A stretch of 35,747 nt of DNA, from NCBI GenBank assembly GCA_025929155.1, contig JAICMR010000017.1:1-35747 (forward strand), given 5' to 3'. Source of the stretch: Chthoniobacterales bacterium (GTDB taxonomy: Bacteria; Verrucomicrobiota; Verrucomicrobiia; Chthoniobacterales; UBA10450). Shown in pieces: positions 9,101 to 16,941 of the stretch. Position 1 is the stretch's first letter; each line of letters opens with the position of its first letter. The notes beneath the pieces are model-generated. The model ran no database searches. It was given only the letters and a program-made list of their open reading frames with translations, and was not told the DNA's origin. The translations under genes were made by a program, and so were the position numbers.

Positions 9101-9992
9101 CGAGCACGCGATGCGGCGTTACCAGATCGATCTGCGCGAGTTCTCGCCCGATCGTTACGCCTTCAACAAAACCCTCCGCGCCCAGGTAAAGCGCGGTCAG
9201 AAGTCGGACGGCGAAAGCGCTGACGAAACAGAAATCAGCGAAGCGCAGGTGACGTCGATCATCGCGGAGCTCACCCGCCAGCTCGACGCGATGGGCCCGG
9301 TAAATCTCGACGCCGTCCATGAGTATGACGAGCTCGAAGAACGCCACACTTTCCTTGAGACGCAGAACAGCGACCTAACGAATTCTCGGCGCGAATTACT
9401 CGATGTGATCGCGCGCATCAATCAGACGACCGAGAAACTTTTCGCGGAAACGTTCGCGCAGGTGCGAATCAATTTTCGCGAAATGTTTGCGGAACTTTTC
9501 GGCGGCGGCCGGGCTGACCTCGAGCTCCTCGATGAGAGCGACGCGCTCAACAGCGGGATCGAGATCATCGCCAAACCGCCGGGCAAACAGCTGCAAAGCG
9601 TCTCGCTCCTTTCGGGCGGGGAGCGAACGATGACCGCCGTCGCGCTCCTCTTCGCGATCTACATGGTGCGGCCAAGCCCATTCTGCATCCTCGACGAAAT
9701 GGACGCGCCGCTGGATGAATCGAACATTAATCGCTTCATCCGCGTGCTCGACCGATTTATTGGGCAGAGCCAGTTCATCATCATCACGCACAACAAGCGA
9801 ACGATCGCGAAAGGCGACATTCTTTATGGCGTGACGATGGAAGAACGCGGCGTGAGCAAGCTCGTTGGTATGCGGTTGAGCGCGGCGCAGCCAGAGGCGA
9901 AGACGCTGCCCGATCCCGACCGGAAACCGGCGCAGCAACCTGCACTCGATCTCGACGACGCGGCAGCGGAAGGCGAGGTCGCGATTCGTTAG
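6132..9992 (+). CDS. smc: Chromosome segregation ATPase SMC with hinge insertion
   Basis: 1286 residues, about 100 longer than many bacterial SMCs. The N-terminal ABC half has FGFKSFADKT and Walker A GPNGCGKSN (38-46), and EEAAGITKYKGQKREALRKL leads into the first coiled coil (about 170-510). The hinge follows (about 515-700), then a second coiled coil and the C-terminal head with signature LSGGERTMTA (near 1160), Walker B FCILDEMDAPLDE and the ITHNKRT switch. SMC forms the condensin-like complex that organises and segregates the chromosome with ScpAB. Family starts usually read M-x-L-x-x-L-E-L, so the ATG at 6153 (MHLQSLELFGFKSF) may be the true start. Residues roughly 597-655 are a low-homology insert whose DNA is an inverted repeat pair. 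The gene ends in a TAG embedded in the dispersed motif. Confidence 0.95.
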   Translation: MRPQSNPMHLQSLELFGFKSFADKTILNFHEGVTAIVGPNGCGKSNVLDAVRWVLGEQSAKALRGGEMADVIFSGTDSRKAVGYAEVSLTFSDCATELGVDWHEVRVTRRVYRDGNSEYLLNKTVCRLKDIQALFADTGVGRSAYSIMEQGRIDQILSSRPEDRRAVFEEAAGITKYKGQKREALRKLEATEANLLRLSDIIKEVKRQIGSLQRQAGKARRYQALMADLQVLDSHHSRAQLDSLGAELETSRAATGDFDKRQRHTEQAIEEQENAVAAQRGKLEEIDAQINEARSEVQRLQSTIASHRNRIAFNQERAQELTALIERYESDIAAAETKLAQQESEIHDTDELLKETERLLATRRTELTEATARAAEVRREREAQDQALQSLDLSISKAENRLGDLEAEIAGTTDRRSATTPRLAGLEDSLGEAVTAREQLAQELEVIRTRAAEQNQTAQELFSKIPGAEEDVARELGTLRDADVALLASERAVAERQSRLEILQQLNDEGEGLAQGSRALLKGLDDPERILPAITGALASLIEVDEEFVPAIEGALGRNLHAIVLRNDEFAGEMISKLTDQKLGQTALIAPELMVAFKGSRSERSGGISADLPEVSETQETARTEESTGSFDCARGDEIAEPSLPDGSIGWATEKVNAPHDLLPLVRRLLGEVVLVNDLAQARELKRLHPALAFVTRRGELISSHGVIYGGRVNEESSSLFARKAQIVSLGAEHRNLLEAREALRRRRSEIEHAHELATERLEEFRRQLQAARATHSATALEFSARERELHEASRKADAIEWEKTTLDQQLAASGERIAQLESEAIEIREAYESGQARRAEAQTAAETARLRDTELTEQLNELRLAVATEQQRHEGLRTQRLPMTARQAELAEMIATRRADIISYQTRREQQAIESAAAAASIAKESEELSIAEAAVNEITATRTSHLADVNTLEADLRLLRKSLSEIHDARGKEEVRQTQLQLRIENITEHAMRRYQIDLREFSPDRYAFNKTLRAQVKRGQKSDGESADETEISEAQVTSIIAELTRQLDAMGPVNLDAVHEYDELEERHTFLETQNSDLTNSRRELLDVIARINQTTEKLFAETFAQVRINFREMFAELFGGGRADLELLDESDALNSGIEIIAKPPGKQLQSVSLLSGGERTMTAVALLFAIYMVRPSPFCILDEMDAPLDESNINRFIRVLDRFIGQSQFIIITHNKRTIAKGDILYGVTMEERGVSKLVGMRLSAAQPEAKTLPDPDRKPAQQPALDLDDAAAEGEVAIR
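7930..8042. repeat. Inverted repeat element embedded in the SMC hinge coding region
   Basis: Left arm 7930-7957 begins GTCGTTCCGAGCGCAG, and right arm 8015-8042 ends TGCGCTCGGGGTGAC. Reverse-complemented, the right arm reads GTCACCCCGAGCGCAG and then TCGAAGGATCCC, which matches the intergenic repeat family at 4453, 10009 and 11418. The spacer is 57 bases. The frame remains open through the element and contributes a Ser/Glu/Asp-rich peptide. I infer insertion of a palindromic repeat with later adjustment to keep the frame. Confidence 0.65.
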
Positions 9993-10008
9993 GCCGCGCC
10001 AATCGGTA

Positions 10009-10218
10009 GTCGTCCTGAGCCAAGCGCGGCGGAGTCGAAGGATTCCGCGGACTTTCCGTGCAGCCATCCCGTCAGAGCGAGCCGAGTCAATCGATGGCTC
10101 GGGCGACAATTCGGGTAGTCGTGTGAACTTCCCGTGCGACCTGGCAACCGCCAACAACCAGAGTCGTCGCTTCACGGTAAAGTTTTTCGAATCCGGACTC
10201 CGCTCCGTTCAGGGTGAC
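10009..10218. repeat. Inverted pair of dispersed repeat arms between smc and the nuclease gene
   Basis: Left arm starts GTCGTCCTGAGC (10009) and runs through GGAGTCGAAGGATTCC. The right arm (10187-10218) ends CGCTCCGTTCAGGGTGAC, which is the left-arm type on the opposite strand. The arms enclose about 140 bases with no gene. The pair fills most of the 286-base gap 9993-10278, and the rest contains one copy of TCGTTAGGC at 10263. Confidence 0.65.
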
Positions 10219-10278
10219 AAGCGCTGCGTTCTCAGCCTAAAGTCGCTGGCGCTGATCAGATCTCGTTAGGCAACTTTC

Positions 10279-11415
10279 ATGACCACACGCCGTCTCTCGG
10301 TTCTCTTCGCCCTCCTTTTCCTCAACGAAGTTCCGCAAATTTTCGCCTATGGACCGGAAGGTCATCAGCTCATCGGCGCGGTCGCGGATCGCCTTCTCAC
10401 CGGCACGCCGACCGGCGCAAAGGTTTCCCGGCTGCTCGACGGCTACACCCTGCGGGAAGTAGCGATTATTCCGGACACCATCAAACAGTGGGATGTCAAA
10501 GGTTTGGAAGATCCGACGGTGCAGCTTTACTTCTCATCGCATCCGCAAATCGCGGAACAGTTGCGCGACTTTTGGCAATCTAATCCTCCGACTTACGACG
10601 CGAAACCCGTCAGGCCGTCGCATCGTTGGTTTCACTATACCGATGTGCCGCTGGCCGATCCGCTGGAGAAATATGCGAGCGGGAAAACCGGCCGAAGCCA
10701 GTGGGACATCGTGCACATGATGCGCTACTGCATCGAGATCTTGAAAGGTACCAGGCCCGAGAACAATCCGCGCGGCATCACGAAACCGATCGCGTTGATT
10801 CTGCTCGCACACTTGGTCGGCGACATTCATCAGCCGCTGCACGTCGGCGCGGAATACTTCACCGCATCGGGCCGACCGGCCGATCCCAATAAACCGGGCC
10901 AAACTTACCCAGACGAAGGCGGTAACTCGCTCCGTCTGCAACTCAAGGATCCGCCGCCGCGGAACGCTTCGAAACATCCGAGACTCCACGGTTTCTGGGA
11001 TACTGAAACGGTGTTTGCTAATCTCCCGGAGTTTCCGCCGACGATGCCGAAACTTGAGCGCCGCGAGAAAATGGACATCGCCGAGATAGCGCTGTCCCGG
11101 AAGCTTGCCGCGCAGCCACCGAAGCATTGGCGACTGCCGCCCGAGGTGCCAGTCGAGAAGTATCCCGAAGTTTGGGCCGATGAAATTCTACCGATCGCGC
11201 GACAGGCGCATTTGCGGCTGCAGTTCGCGCACGTGCAGCCGACGCTCGACCATGAATCAATGGTCGCTGACGGCGACGCGGTGGAACGGTCGATGCCCGA
11301 CGAGTTTTCGTATCGTCAATGGTCGGCGCAGGTCGTTTTGAACGAAATCCATCTCGCCGGCTGGCGGTTAGCAGATTTGTTAAGGCAGACATTGAACGCA
11401 GCGCCGTCGCGATAA
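10279..11415 (+). CDS. Secreted S1/P1-type nuclease
   Basis: 378 residues with signal peptide (about 1-23, ending IFA). The S1/P1 family cleaves single-stranded DNA/RNA and 3'-nucleotides using three zinc ions. Zinc-ligand motifs are present in order: GPEGH (25-29), Asp66 in IIPDTIKQW, His119 in RWFHYTD, H178-L-V-G-D182-I-H-Q-P-L-H188 (the family hallmark), and His237/Asp241 in LHGFWDTE. The mature protein would begin Tyr-Gly-Pro-Glu-Gly-His. The classical enzymes start with Trp, whose free amine and carbonyl bind zinc, so Tyr24 is an unusual replacement. Length is longer than P1 (about 270), with extra material after residue 195 and at the C-terminus. It probably acts in the periplasm or outside the cell in nucleic-acid scavenging. 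No Shine-Dalgarno is seen; the TCGTTAGGC motif lies 8-16 bases before the ATG. Confidence 0.9.
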   Translation: MTTRRLSVLFALLFLNEVPQIFAYGPEGHQLIGAVADRLLTGTPTGAKVSRLLDGYTLREVAIIPDTIKQWDVKGLEDPTVQLYFSSHPQIAEQLRDFWQSNPPTYDAKPVRPSHRWFHYTDVPLADPLEKYASGKTGRSQWDIVHMMRYCIEILKGTRPENNPRGITKPIALILLAHLVGDIHQPLHVGAEYFTASGRPADPNKPGQTYPDEGGNSLRLQLKDPPPRNASKHPRLHGFWDTETVFANLPEFPPTMPKLERREKMDIAEIALSRKLAAQPPKHWRLPPEVPVEKYPEVWADEILPIARQAHLRLQFAHVQPTLDHESMVADGDAVERSMPDEFSYRQWSAQVVLNEIHLAGWRLADLLRQTLNAAPSR

Positions 11416-11417
11416 AT

Positions 11418-11544
11418 GTCATCCTGAGCGCAGCGGTAGCGGAGTCGAAGGATCCCTATGATTTGCCGGGAAGCGAGAAGGCAGTTTTTGACAGCCGATT
11501 CTGCTCGGAATGCTTCGACTCCGCCGCGCTCCGCTCAGAACGAT
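11418..11544. repeat. Inverted repeat element between convergent genes
   Basis: Left arm 11418-11456 starts GTCATCCTGAGCG and ends GGAGTCGAAGGATCCC. The right arm (about 11509-11544) begins TGCTTCGACTCCG and reads as the same unit on the other strand. It lies exactly between the nuclease stop (11415) and the stop of the convergent M48 protease (11561). A folded transcript would form a long hairpin in either direction, so it could act as a bidirectional transcription barrier. Confidence 0.7.
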
Positions 11545-11560
11545 AGAAATTTCTGTTTGC

Positions 11561-12880
11561 CTAACGAGGAACGACGAGCGGTTTACCCGCATCGCCCGGG
11601 GGAAGATTGGCCGCCTTCCAATCCATCGCCATCCTGATGCGTGCGCGGCCGCTCGGATGATCAAAGAAGAAAATTTCTTCCCACTTTCCAGGGTTCAACT
11701 TCCGATAGGTGCCAAGCTTGAGCGCAACTTTGGCAAATCCATCAGCCTCTCGAGCGGTATTTATTCCAAACGCATCCGCTTCCCGTTCCGTCGTCCGCAC
11801 GACGGTGTTTAGCACCGGCGTGAGCAGGAAAAAGTAAGTCGAAAATATCAGCGCGAGCAGCGGCAGCCCAGCGGGATCGGCGATTCCGCGCACCCTCCAG
11901 CGTTCACCCCAACGCCCGACGCAGCGCCCGAAAAAGAAATTCACGAGCGCAAATCCGATCAGCATGATGAGTCCGAAGTAAAGCACCAGCTTCGTCGTGT
12001 GATTAAGCACGTAATGCCCCATCTCGTGCGCCATCACGGCGCGGATCTCCGGCAGCGTGCATTGCTTGAGCAGGTTGTCGTTCAAGGCGATTCGGGCTGT
12101 GCCGAAGATACCTGCAACATTGGCGCTCACCCGGGTCGTCTGCCGGGAAGCGTCCACTTCGAAAACCTGATGGACCGGAATTTCATTGGCCGAAGCCATC
12201 GCCAGGATCGGCTCGCTAATCTTTGGATCTGTGAGCGGCTTATAGGTGTTAAAAATGGGTTCGATAAAAATCGGCGCGATCAACATCCCAAGAACCATGA
12301 AAACAATGCCGACCACCGTGCCCCAAATCCACCAGGTGCGCGGCGCACGACGGAAAACGCCATAAAGAACGATCAAAACGATTGGTCCGAGAATCAGTCC
12401 GACGATCAATCCTTTCAGCTGGTCCCCCATCCATGCCGGAAAATTTTGTGTCGCGAGCCCATAGGCATGTTCGCGAAAAAATCCGGAATACACATCGAGC
12501 GGGAACGTGAGAAGCGTGACAAGGAGAATGTAACCGATTGCATAAATCGCGACCTGCAGCGGACGAAAGCGGGTGGTGCGTTCCGCGAGATCGCGCCACC
12601 GCGCAGAGATTCCGCTCCAAAGCAGGAGGAGCGAGATCACGGCGGCGAGGAGAAAATTCCAAAGGATCAACCAATAGCCGCCCTCGAAGTAGGCGTCGGA
12701 TTTTGCACGTTTGTCAGCTGGAACCGTGGCCAACCAGGCCTGAGTGGCCGCGGCCGGATCGAGCGACGATTGCGCCGGCGCGGGAGTCGTTAGGCTGGCC
12801 GGCGCGGGTTCCGCGGAAAGGGAATGCAAGCCTCCGTAAAAAAACGCGCCGATCAAAAACAGGCGGAGAAATTTTCGCAT
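11561..12880 (-). CDS. M48 family metalloprotease, Ste24/CAAX-protease-like
   Basis: 439 residues: signal or first membrane segment (1-23), an Ala/Pro-rich linker, then several membrane helices (about 68-88, 110-130, 150-205) before the catalytic domain. Zinc motif HEMGH is at 285-289 (AVMAHEMGHYVLNH), and the third ligand is the Glu in EREADAFG. Further membrane helices follow the HExxH helix. This matches the CAAX prenyl protease 1/Ste24 architecture. In bacteria such proteins are thought to act in membrane-protein quality control, since prenylation is absent. The gene is convergent with the nuclease and divergent from the small secreted protein at 12967. Substrate is unknown. Confidence 0.9.
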   Translation of the reverse strand: MRKFLRLFLIGAFFYGGLHSLSAEPAPASLTTPAPAQSSLDPAAATQAWLATVPADKRAKSDAYFEGGYWLILWNFLLAAVISLLLLWSGISARWRDLAERTTRFRPLQVAIYAIGYILLVTLLTFPLDVYSGFFREHAYGLATQNFPAWMGDQLKGLIVGLILGPIVLIVLYGVFRRAPRTWWIWGTVVGIVFMVLGMLIAPIFIEPIFNTYKPLTDPKISEPILAMASANEIPVHQVFEVDASRQTTRVSANVAGIFGTARIALNDNLLKQCTLPEIRAVMAHEMGHYVLNHTTKLVLYFGLIMLIGFALVNFFFGRCVGRWGERWRVRGIADPAGLPLLALIFSTYFFLLTPVLNTVVRTTEREADAFGINTAREADGFAKVALKLGTYRKLNPGKWEEIFFFDHPSGRARIRMAMDWKAANLPPGDAGKPLVVPR

Positions 12881-12966
12881 CGCGGAGGAATAAAGAAAAC
12901 CGCGCCGGGACGAAACAAATTTCTCCGCGCCTCGACTTCGCGAATCGCACGACTAATCTGAAAACG

Positions 12967-13335
12967 ATGCGTCGTCTCGCCAAAATTCTTCCGCTCCTCC
13001 TCACCGCTTTTCTCTTCCTGCCGACAGCTGCCCATGCAGAAACCACCGCGGCCGATTCGGCAGTTTACGGGGCTTATCCGGAAAACTATCAAGAGCTGAT
13101 CACGGTCTGGCTGGACGCGGCGTTGGTCGATCCAAAAACGGTTGCGGTCAAATGGCTCGGTCCGCCAAAACCCGGACAGATGACCGTGGCAAAAGACCGG
13201 CAGGTCGCCGGCTACCTCGTCGATTTCACGGTGAACGCGCGCAACGTTTTCGGCGCTTTCACCGGCCCGCAAAAGCACACGGCCTTGATCCGCGACGGCA
13301 AGGTCGTTACGGCCACGGGGTTTGTCTATCGCTGA
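12967..13335 (+). CDS. Small secreted protein of unknown function
   Basis: 122 residues from the ATG at 12967. An open frame extends much further upstream, but that part overlaps the protease gene on the other strand and has no signal peptide. The chosen start gives a clean Sec signal (1-23, MRRLAKILPLLLTAFLFLP then TAAHA). The mature part has YPENYQELITVWLDAALVDPKTVAVKWLG, a GYLVDFTVNARNVFG segment and a C-terminal GKVVTATGFVY strand, like small periplasmic beta proteins. I do not recognise a named domain. Its last 29 bases overlap the end of the convergent AsmA-like gene (13307-13335). It is divergent from the M48 protease with an 86-base gap, which must hold both promoters. Confidence 0.75.
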   Translation: MRRLAKILPLLLTAFLFLPTAAHAETTAADSAVYGAYPENYQELITVWLDAALVDPKTVAVKWLGPPKPGQMTVAKDRQVAGYLVDFTVNARNVFGAFTGPQKHTALIRDGKVVTATGFVYR

Positions 13336-16129
13336 CGCGCAAGTCGAGCGCCGCCTCGTTGAATTTCGGCGCCGCGAGCCCTAGAAGCACCGGCTCGGCC
13401 GCGTCAGGAGCGTGCGGATCAAATCGCAGTGTCCTTTGAACCTGCTCCCCCTTGATCGTTAGGCTGAACGCCGGCGAGCCGATGTCACCGCGAACAACCG
13501 CCTCCCTGAGCGGGATGCCCGAATTCCCATCTCCCCACAGACGCACAGCCGAAATCGCGTCGCCTGCGGTCGGGAGCGAGGAAATCTGAATCCGCTCGTC
13601 ACTGGGAATCAGAGTCAGCGTGTACGCCGGAGGCAGAGTCGTTAGGCGACCGCTCCAGCGGAAGGCTTCGCCGCTGACGTCGAAGCGGAGCCAGGGAATT
13701 TCAGCGACGTGACTTCCCAAGATTACTTCCGCATTCAAATTTGTTAGGCTGGGCCATGGCGCCGGCGGCGCAATGTTGAGATCGAGAAGTTGGACAGCGC
13801 CCTCGATCATGGGATCGCGCAAGGTGTGGGAGGCAGCGATCTCGCCGGTGATGATTCCGCTGGTCGCGCCTAACGGGCGCAATTTTTCCGGGAACGTCGC
13901 GGGAAAGAGCGCGGGAAAAGTGAGAGTCGCGGTGAAGGGCTGATCGCGTTCGAGAAAGTTGAGATCTTGCAGCCGACTCTTTTCCAGATGTAACGGCAAA
14001 GAAACGTGCGCGAGGAGCGGCGTAGAGAAGCCAAAAACCGTGCGCAGGTTTGCCGTGACGGTGCCGCCCTGGTAGCGCAGATCGAACTCCGTCGTGTTTG
14101 CTCTGGCGGATGGTCCAGTGTTTTCTAGATTCCATTTCGTCGTCACTTGGAGCGACGAGAGCGGCCCATAGGCGGCCAGCTTCCCATCGAGGATACCGGT
14201 GAGTTCACTCGACTCGCCCACCGCGCCCGCAAACTCTGCGAGATCGAGATGCTCGACCGCGAGATCAACGTCGAACTTCTGGTGTTCATCGAACGCCTCC
14301 AAAAGGCTGCCCGTCTTTCGCCAGCGATCGACGCCAAAAGGCAGAAACAAAGTCCCATTCGCCCTCGGCAGCCCGTCGAGCGTCAGAATCATCCCCTGCA
14401 ACTCCACAAAGTTGCGACCGAGCATCAGAAAACCGCCTAACGACAAGCGGTCGTTGGCCAGCCGAAAGTTCCGAAAGAACACGTCCTGCGGCGAATAAGT
14501 TCCCTCGAGCGTGAGGTCGAGCGGCGAACACAACGCCGCGATCGGGAGCCGCAAACCGTGCGCGAACATTTGCACGGTGCCGGAACTCGCGGCGGGCGTG
14601 CCGTCCCCCGTCCAGTCAAAGGTGACTCCGCCTCCGACTGGCTTTTTGCGCCAGGTGGATGGAAGCAACGGCGCATACGCTCCGAGATCATTGATCGCGC
14701 CCGTGAGCCTTCCAGAATAAGTGTGCGGGGCCGCGAGATCGGCGCTCCCGTGCGCCCGGAGGAAATCATCTCCATGACGAACTTCCAGCCTGGCGAGATT
14801 CGCCTCAGAACCGTCGAGCTGGATATCGCCGCCTAACGAATCGAGGGAAACTCCGCGAAAGCGCACGCCATTCCCGCGAAACTCCAGCTTGCCGTGCGCT
14901 GACGGGTCGAGCGAATCGATCTCCCCATTGGCCGAGAGCGCGCCGGAAAAGTCACCAGGTGCCGCGCCGAAGAGCTGCGCAAAGGCATCCGCGTCGGGAA
15001 TGGCGGCATTCAGTTGCCCGCGAAATCGCAAGCCGGTCCAGCGAGTGCGCTGTTTTGGCCAGAGCAATTCTCCATTGACGGTGAGTTCGTTAGGCCGCTG
15101 CTGCACGTAGAGCTGTTCCACCTGCAAGCGGCGATCGTAATACGTCGCGCCGAAGACGAGGTGATCGCCGCGGCGCGCGCGCCACGCGAAGTCGGAAACT
15201 TCGATCCAGATCGACGCCGTCGCATCAAGAAACTCGCCGGGACTTCCGCGGAAAGTAAATTGCGAAGCCCGCACGGAACCAGTCAGCGGCTCGAGAAAAC
15301 CGGTCGCGGCGGAGACCTGTGCGAGCGAAACGTTTGCGGCTGAGCCGGCGAGATCGACTACGAATTTTGGGCCACCGCCTTGCCCCTGAAAGCTGGCCCG
15401 GAGAACGCCGCCGAACGCATCGAGGGTCGCCTCGAGACCAATGCGGCGATTGGCGAGATGAGATAGATCCACCGTAAGGGTCTCAAGATCGAGCCCCCGC
15501 ACCAGCGAAACGCCTGCAATCGTCAGCCGGTTATCTTCCCAGGAGGTGGCGCCGCGCAGACCGGCAAAGCTCTGCCGTAAAATCGGCGAGCTAACAGAAA
15601 CGCGGCGCGCAAAAAACCCGCCTGACTCCATGTCGCTGGCGGTCAAGTTGACCCCACGAAAAATGAAAGAGGTCGCAACCGTGACGACCTCAAGATTTGC
15701 GTCGGTGATCCGAAAATCGTTCGGCAGCAGGCGCGCGAGACTGCGCCAGTCCAGTTTCGGGCCGCCGTGTGCCTTGCCCTGGCGCACGCTGCCATCGAGC
15801 TGCTCGACCGCGATCGAGTCGAGCAGTCGCGCACGTCTCGAGAAGAACCAGCCACGAAAATTCAGGTCAAGCCTTACGCGCTCCGCCTTCAGCGAGGCGG
15901 CGCGGCCTTGCTCGCTGCCTGGGGCGATTTGCAACCGCTCGATGGTAACCGGGCGCAAGAACGGCGCGTCGATCTTCGCGAACTGAACGCTGACATTTTC
16001 GTGCCGCGCCGCCCACCAGAGCCATGCCCCAATCCCGCGGGCGACGGCGAACGGCGCAAGCAGCGCAGTCAGCGCCGCGGCCCCGGCCAGAATCAGAATC
16101 AGAACGAGAAGACGCTTGCGCAACGACAT
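13307..16129 (-). CDS. Large AsmA-like inner-membrane-anchored protein
   Basis: 940 residues from the ATG at 16129 (MSLRKRLLVLILILAG). The frame is open 54 codons further upstream, but that part is Arg-rich, runs into the preceding gene and lacks the membrane anchor at its front. After one N-terminal membrane helix (about 5-27) the protein is a long series of short beta-strand repeats with AsmA-family phrases, for example FRGVSLDSLGGDIQLDGSEANL, SVQFAKIDAPFLRPVTIERL and LTGILDGKLAAYGPLSSLQV. AsmA/YdbH/TamB proteins form lipid-conducting bridges across the periplasm between inner and outer membranes, so a role in envelope lipid or outer-membrane homeostasis is inferred. It lies 34 bases after the DUF4230 gene, probably one transcript. 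It holds seven copies of the dispersed motif, the densest gene in the window. Confidence 0.82.
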   Translation of the reverse strand: MSLRKRLLVLILILAGAAALTALLAPFAVARGIGAWLWWAARHENVSVQFAKIDAPFLRPVTIERLQIAPGSEQGRAASLKAERVRLDLNFRGWFFSRRARLLDSIAVEQLDGSVRQGKAHGGPKLDWRSLARLLPNDFRITDANLEVVTVATSFIFRGVNLTASDMESGGFFARRVSVSSPILRQSFAGLRGATSWEDNRLTIAGVSLVRGLDLETLTVDLSHLANRRIGLEATLDAFGGVLRASFQGQGGGPKFVVDLAGSAANVSLAQVSAATGFLEPLTGSVRASQFTFRGSPGEFLDATASIWIEVSDFAWRARRGDHLVFGATYYDRRLQVEQLYVQQRPNELTVNGELLWPKQRTRWTGLRFRGQLNAAIPDADAFAQLFGAAPGDFSGALSANGEIDSLDPSAHGKLEFRGNGVRFRGVSLDSLGGDIQLDGSEANLARLEVRHGDDFLRAHGSADLAAPHTYSGRLTGAINDLGAYAPLLPSTWRKKPVGGGVTFDWTGDGTPAASSGTVQMFAHGLRLPIAALCSPLDLTLEGTYSPQDVFFRNFRLANDRLSLGGFLMLGRNFVELQGMILTLDGLPRANGTLFLPFGVDRWRKTGSLLEAFDEHQKFDVDLAVEHLDLAEFAGAVGESSELTGILDGKLAAYGPLSSLQVTTKWNLENTGPSARANTTEFDLRYQGGTVTANLRTVFGFSTPLLAHVSLPLHLEKSRLQDLNFLERDQPFTATLTFPALFPATFPEKLRPLGATSGIITGEIAASHTLRDPMIEGAVQLLDLNIAPPAPWPSLTNLNAEVILGSHVAEIPWLRFDVSGEAFRWSGRLTTLPPAYTLTLIPSDERIQISSLPTAGDAISAVRLWGDGNSGIPLREAVVRGDIGSPAFSLTIKGEQVQRTLRFDPHAPDAAEPVLLGLAAPKFNEAALDLRVSDRQTPWP

Positions 16130-16163
16130 CAGTTTAGGGCGCGGCCGCTGGCCTAACGGTTTC

Positions 16164-16841
16164 CTAACCGGCCGGCGACGGCGCTGGAAAGATGGCACGC
16201 ACCGGCTGCGCCGGGTGAAATTTTTCCAGGAGTTGCCGGGTGAAAGCCGTTTCCGCTTCTGCCGGAAGACCGCCCGCCTTGGCACGCGCAAGCGTGGAGA
16301 GCGCGGCCAATTCGTGCTCGATATCGTTAGGCGAGATTTTGTTCCAGTAGCCGTTCTCGAAAACCAGGACGTCGACCTTCTGCTCTTCGACAGAAAGGAT
16401 CTGGGCGTGCGGAAGGTGGATTAAAACTTCCTGCGGCGTCACGTTGACGGAGAATTTTTCGCGGAGATCGAAGCCCGCTTTCACGAGGAAGGTCGCGTGC
16501 AGCTTGATCCGCTTGGTGCTTCCGGCCCAGGAATGGGTCATTTCGTGCTCGACCTCGACCCGCCGTTGGAGCACGGCGAGTTGCGCCACGGTGGTGGTTT
16601 GTTCGAGATAGACGTGATCATTCACGAGCACGCGCGGCTGGAGATGGGCGAGCCTAACGAACGTCTCACCGGCTTCGCGACCCACATCCTGAAGCTGGGC
16701 GAGCGACCGTCGGGGAAGCGTTTCGCACCGGTAAAAGAGGAACGCGGCCAGAAGCGCCAGGATCAGGACGACGAGGACGAAGGCGAGAGGCCAGCGCGAG
16801 CGGTTCTCAGAGGAGGCGGGGCGATTTTCGAACAACGGCAT
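16164..16841 (-). CDS. DUF4230 family membrane protein
   Basis: 225 residues from the ATG at 16841 (MPLFENRPASSENRSRWPLAF); a run of G residues just upstream may serve as ribosome-binding site, and the frame is open 22 codons further. One membrane helix (about 18-41) is followed by a periplasmic-type domain. DUF4230 features are a QLAVLQRRVEVEHEM segment, KLHATFLVKAGFDLREKFSVNV, and LPHAQILSVEEQKVDVLVFENGYWNKI. The family function is unknown. It is immediately upstream of the AsmA-like gene on the same strand and divergent from the transglutaminase gene. A copy of TCGTTAGGC encodes the S-P-N-D tetrapeptide near its 3' part. Confidence 0.78.
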   Translation of the reverse strand: MPLFENRPASSENRSRWPLAFVLVVLILALLAAFLFYRCETLPRRSLAQLQDVGREAGETFVRLAHLQPRVLVNDHVYLEQTTTVAQLAVLQRRVEVEHEMTHSWAGSTKRIKLHATFLVKAGFDLREKFSVNVTPQEVLIHLPHAQILSVEEQKVDVLVFENGYWNKISPNDIEHELAALSTLARAKAGGLPAEAETAFTRQLLEKFHPAQPVRAIFPAPSPAG

Positions 16842-16941
16842 TACCCCAAAAAGGTACCGCCCCCCACACCCGAAGGGCATGAAGGGCGGCTGTTCCCCCC
16901 AGAACAATCATTCAAATCTGCGGAAGGAATAAGCGACCAGA

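Noticed and set aside
11319-11546. Short plus-strand frame over the repeat element
   Set aside because: Its codons come from the nuclease end and the inverted repeat; no protein features.
12538-12966. N-terminal extension of the small secreted protein
   Set aside because: This part is Arg-rich, antisense to the M48 protease gene, and would bury the clear signal peptide that starts at 12967.
16130-16291. 54-codon extension at the start of the AsmA-like gene
   Set aside because: It overlaps the end of the DUF4230 gene in another frame and is Arg/Pro-rich. The membrane anchor begins right after the ATG at 16129.
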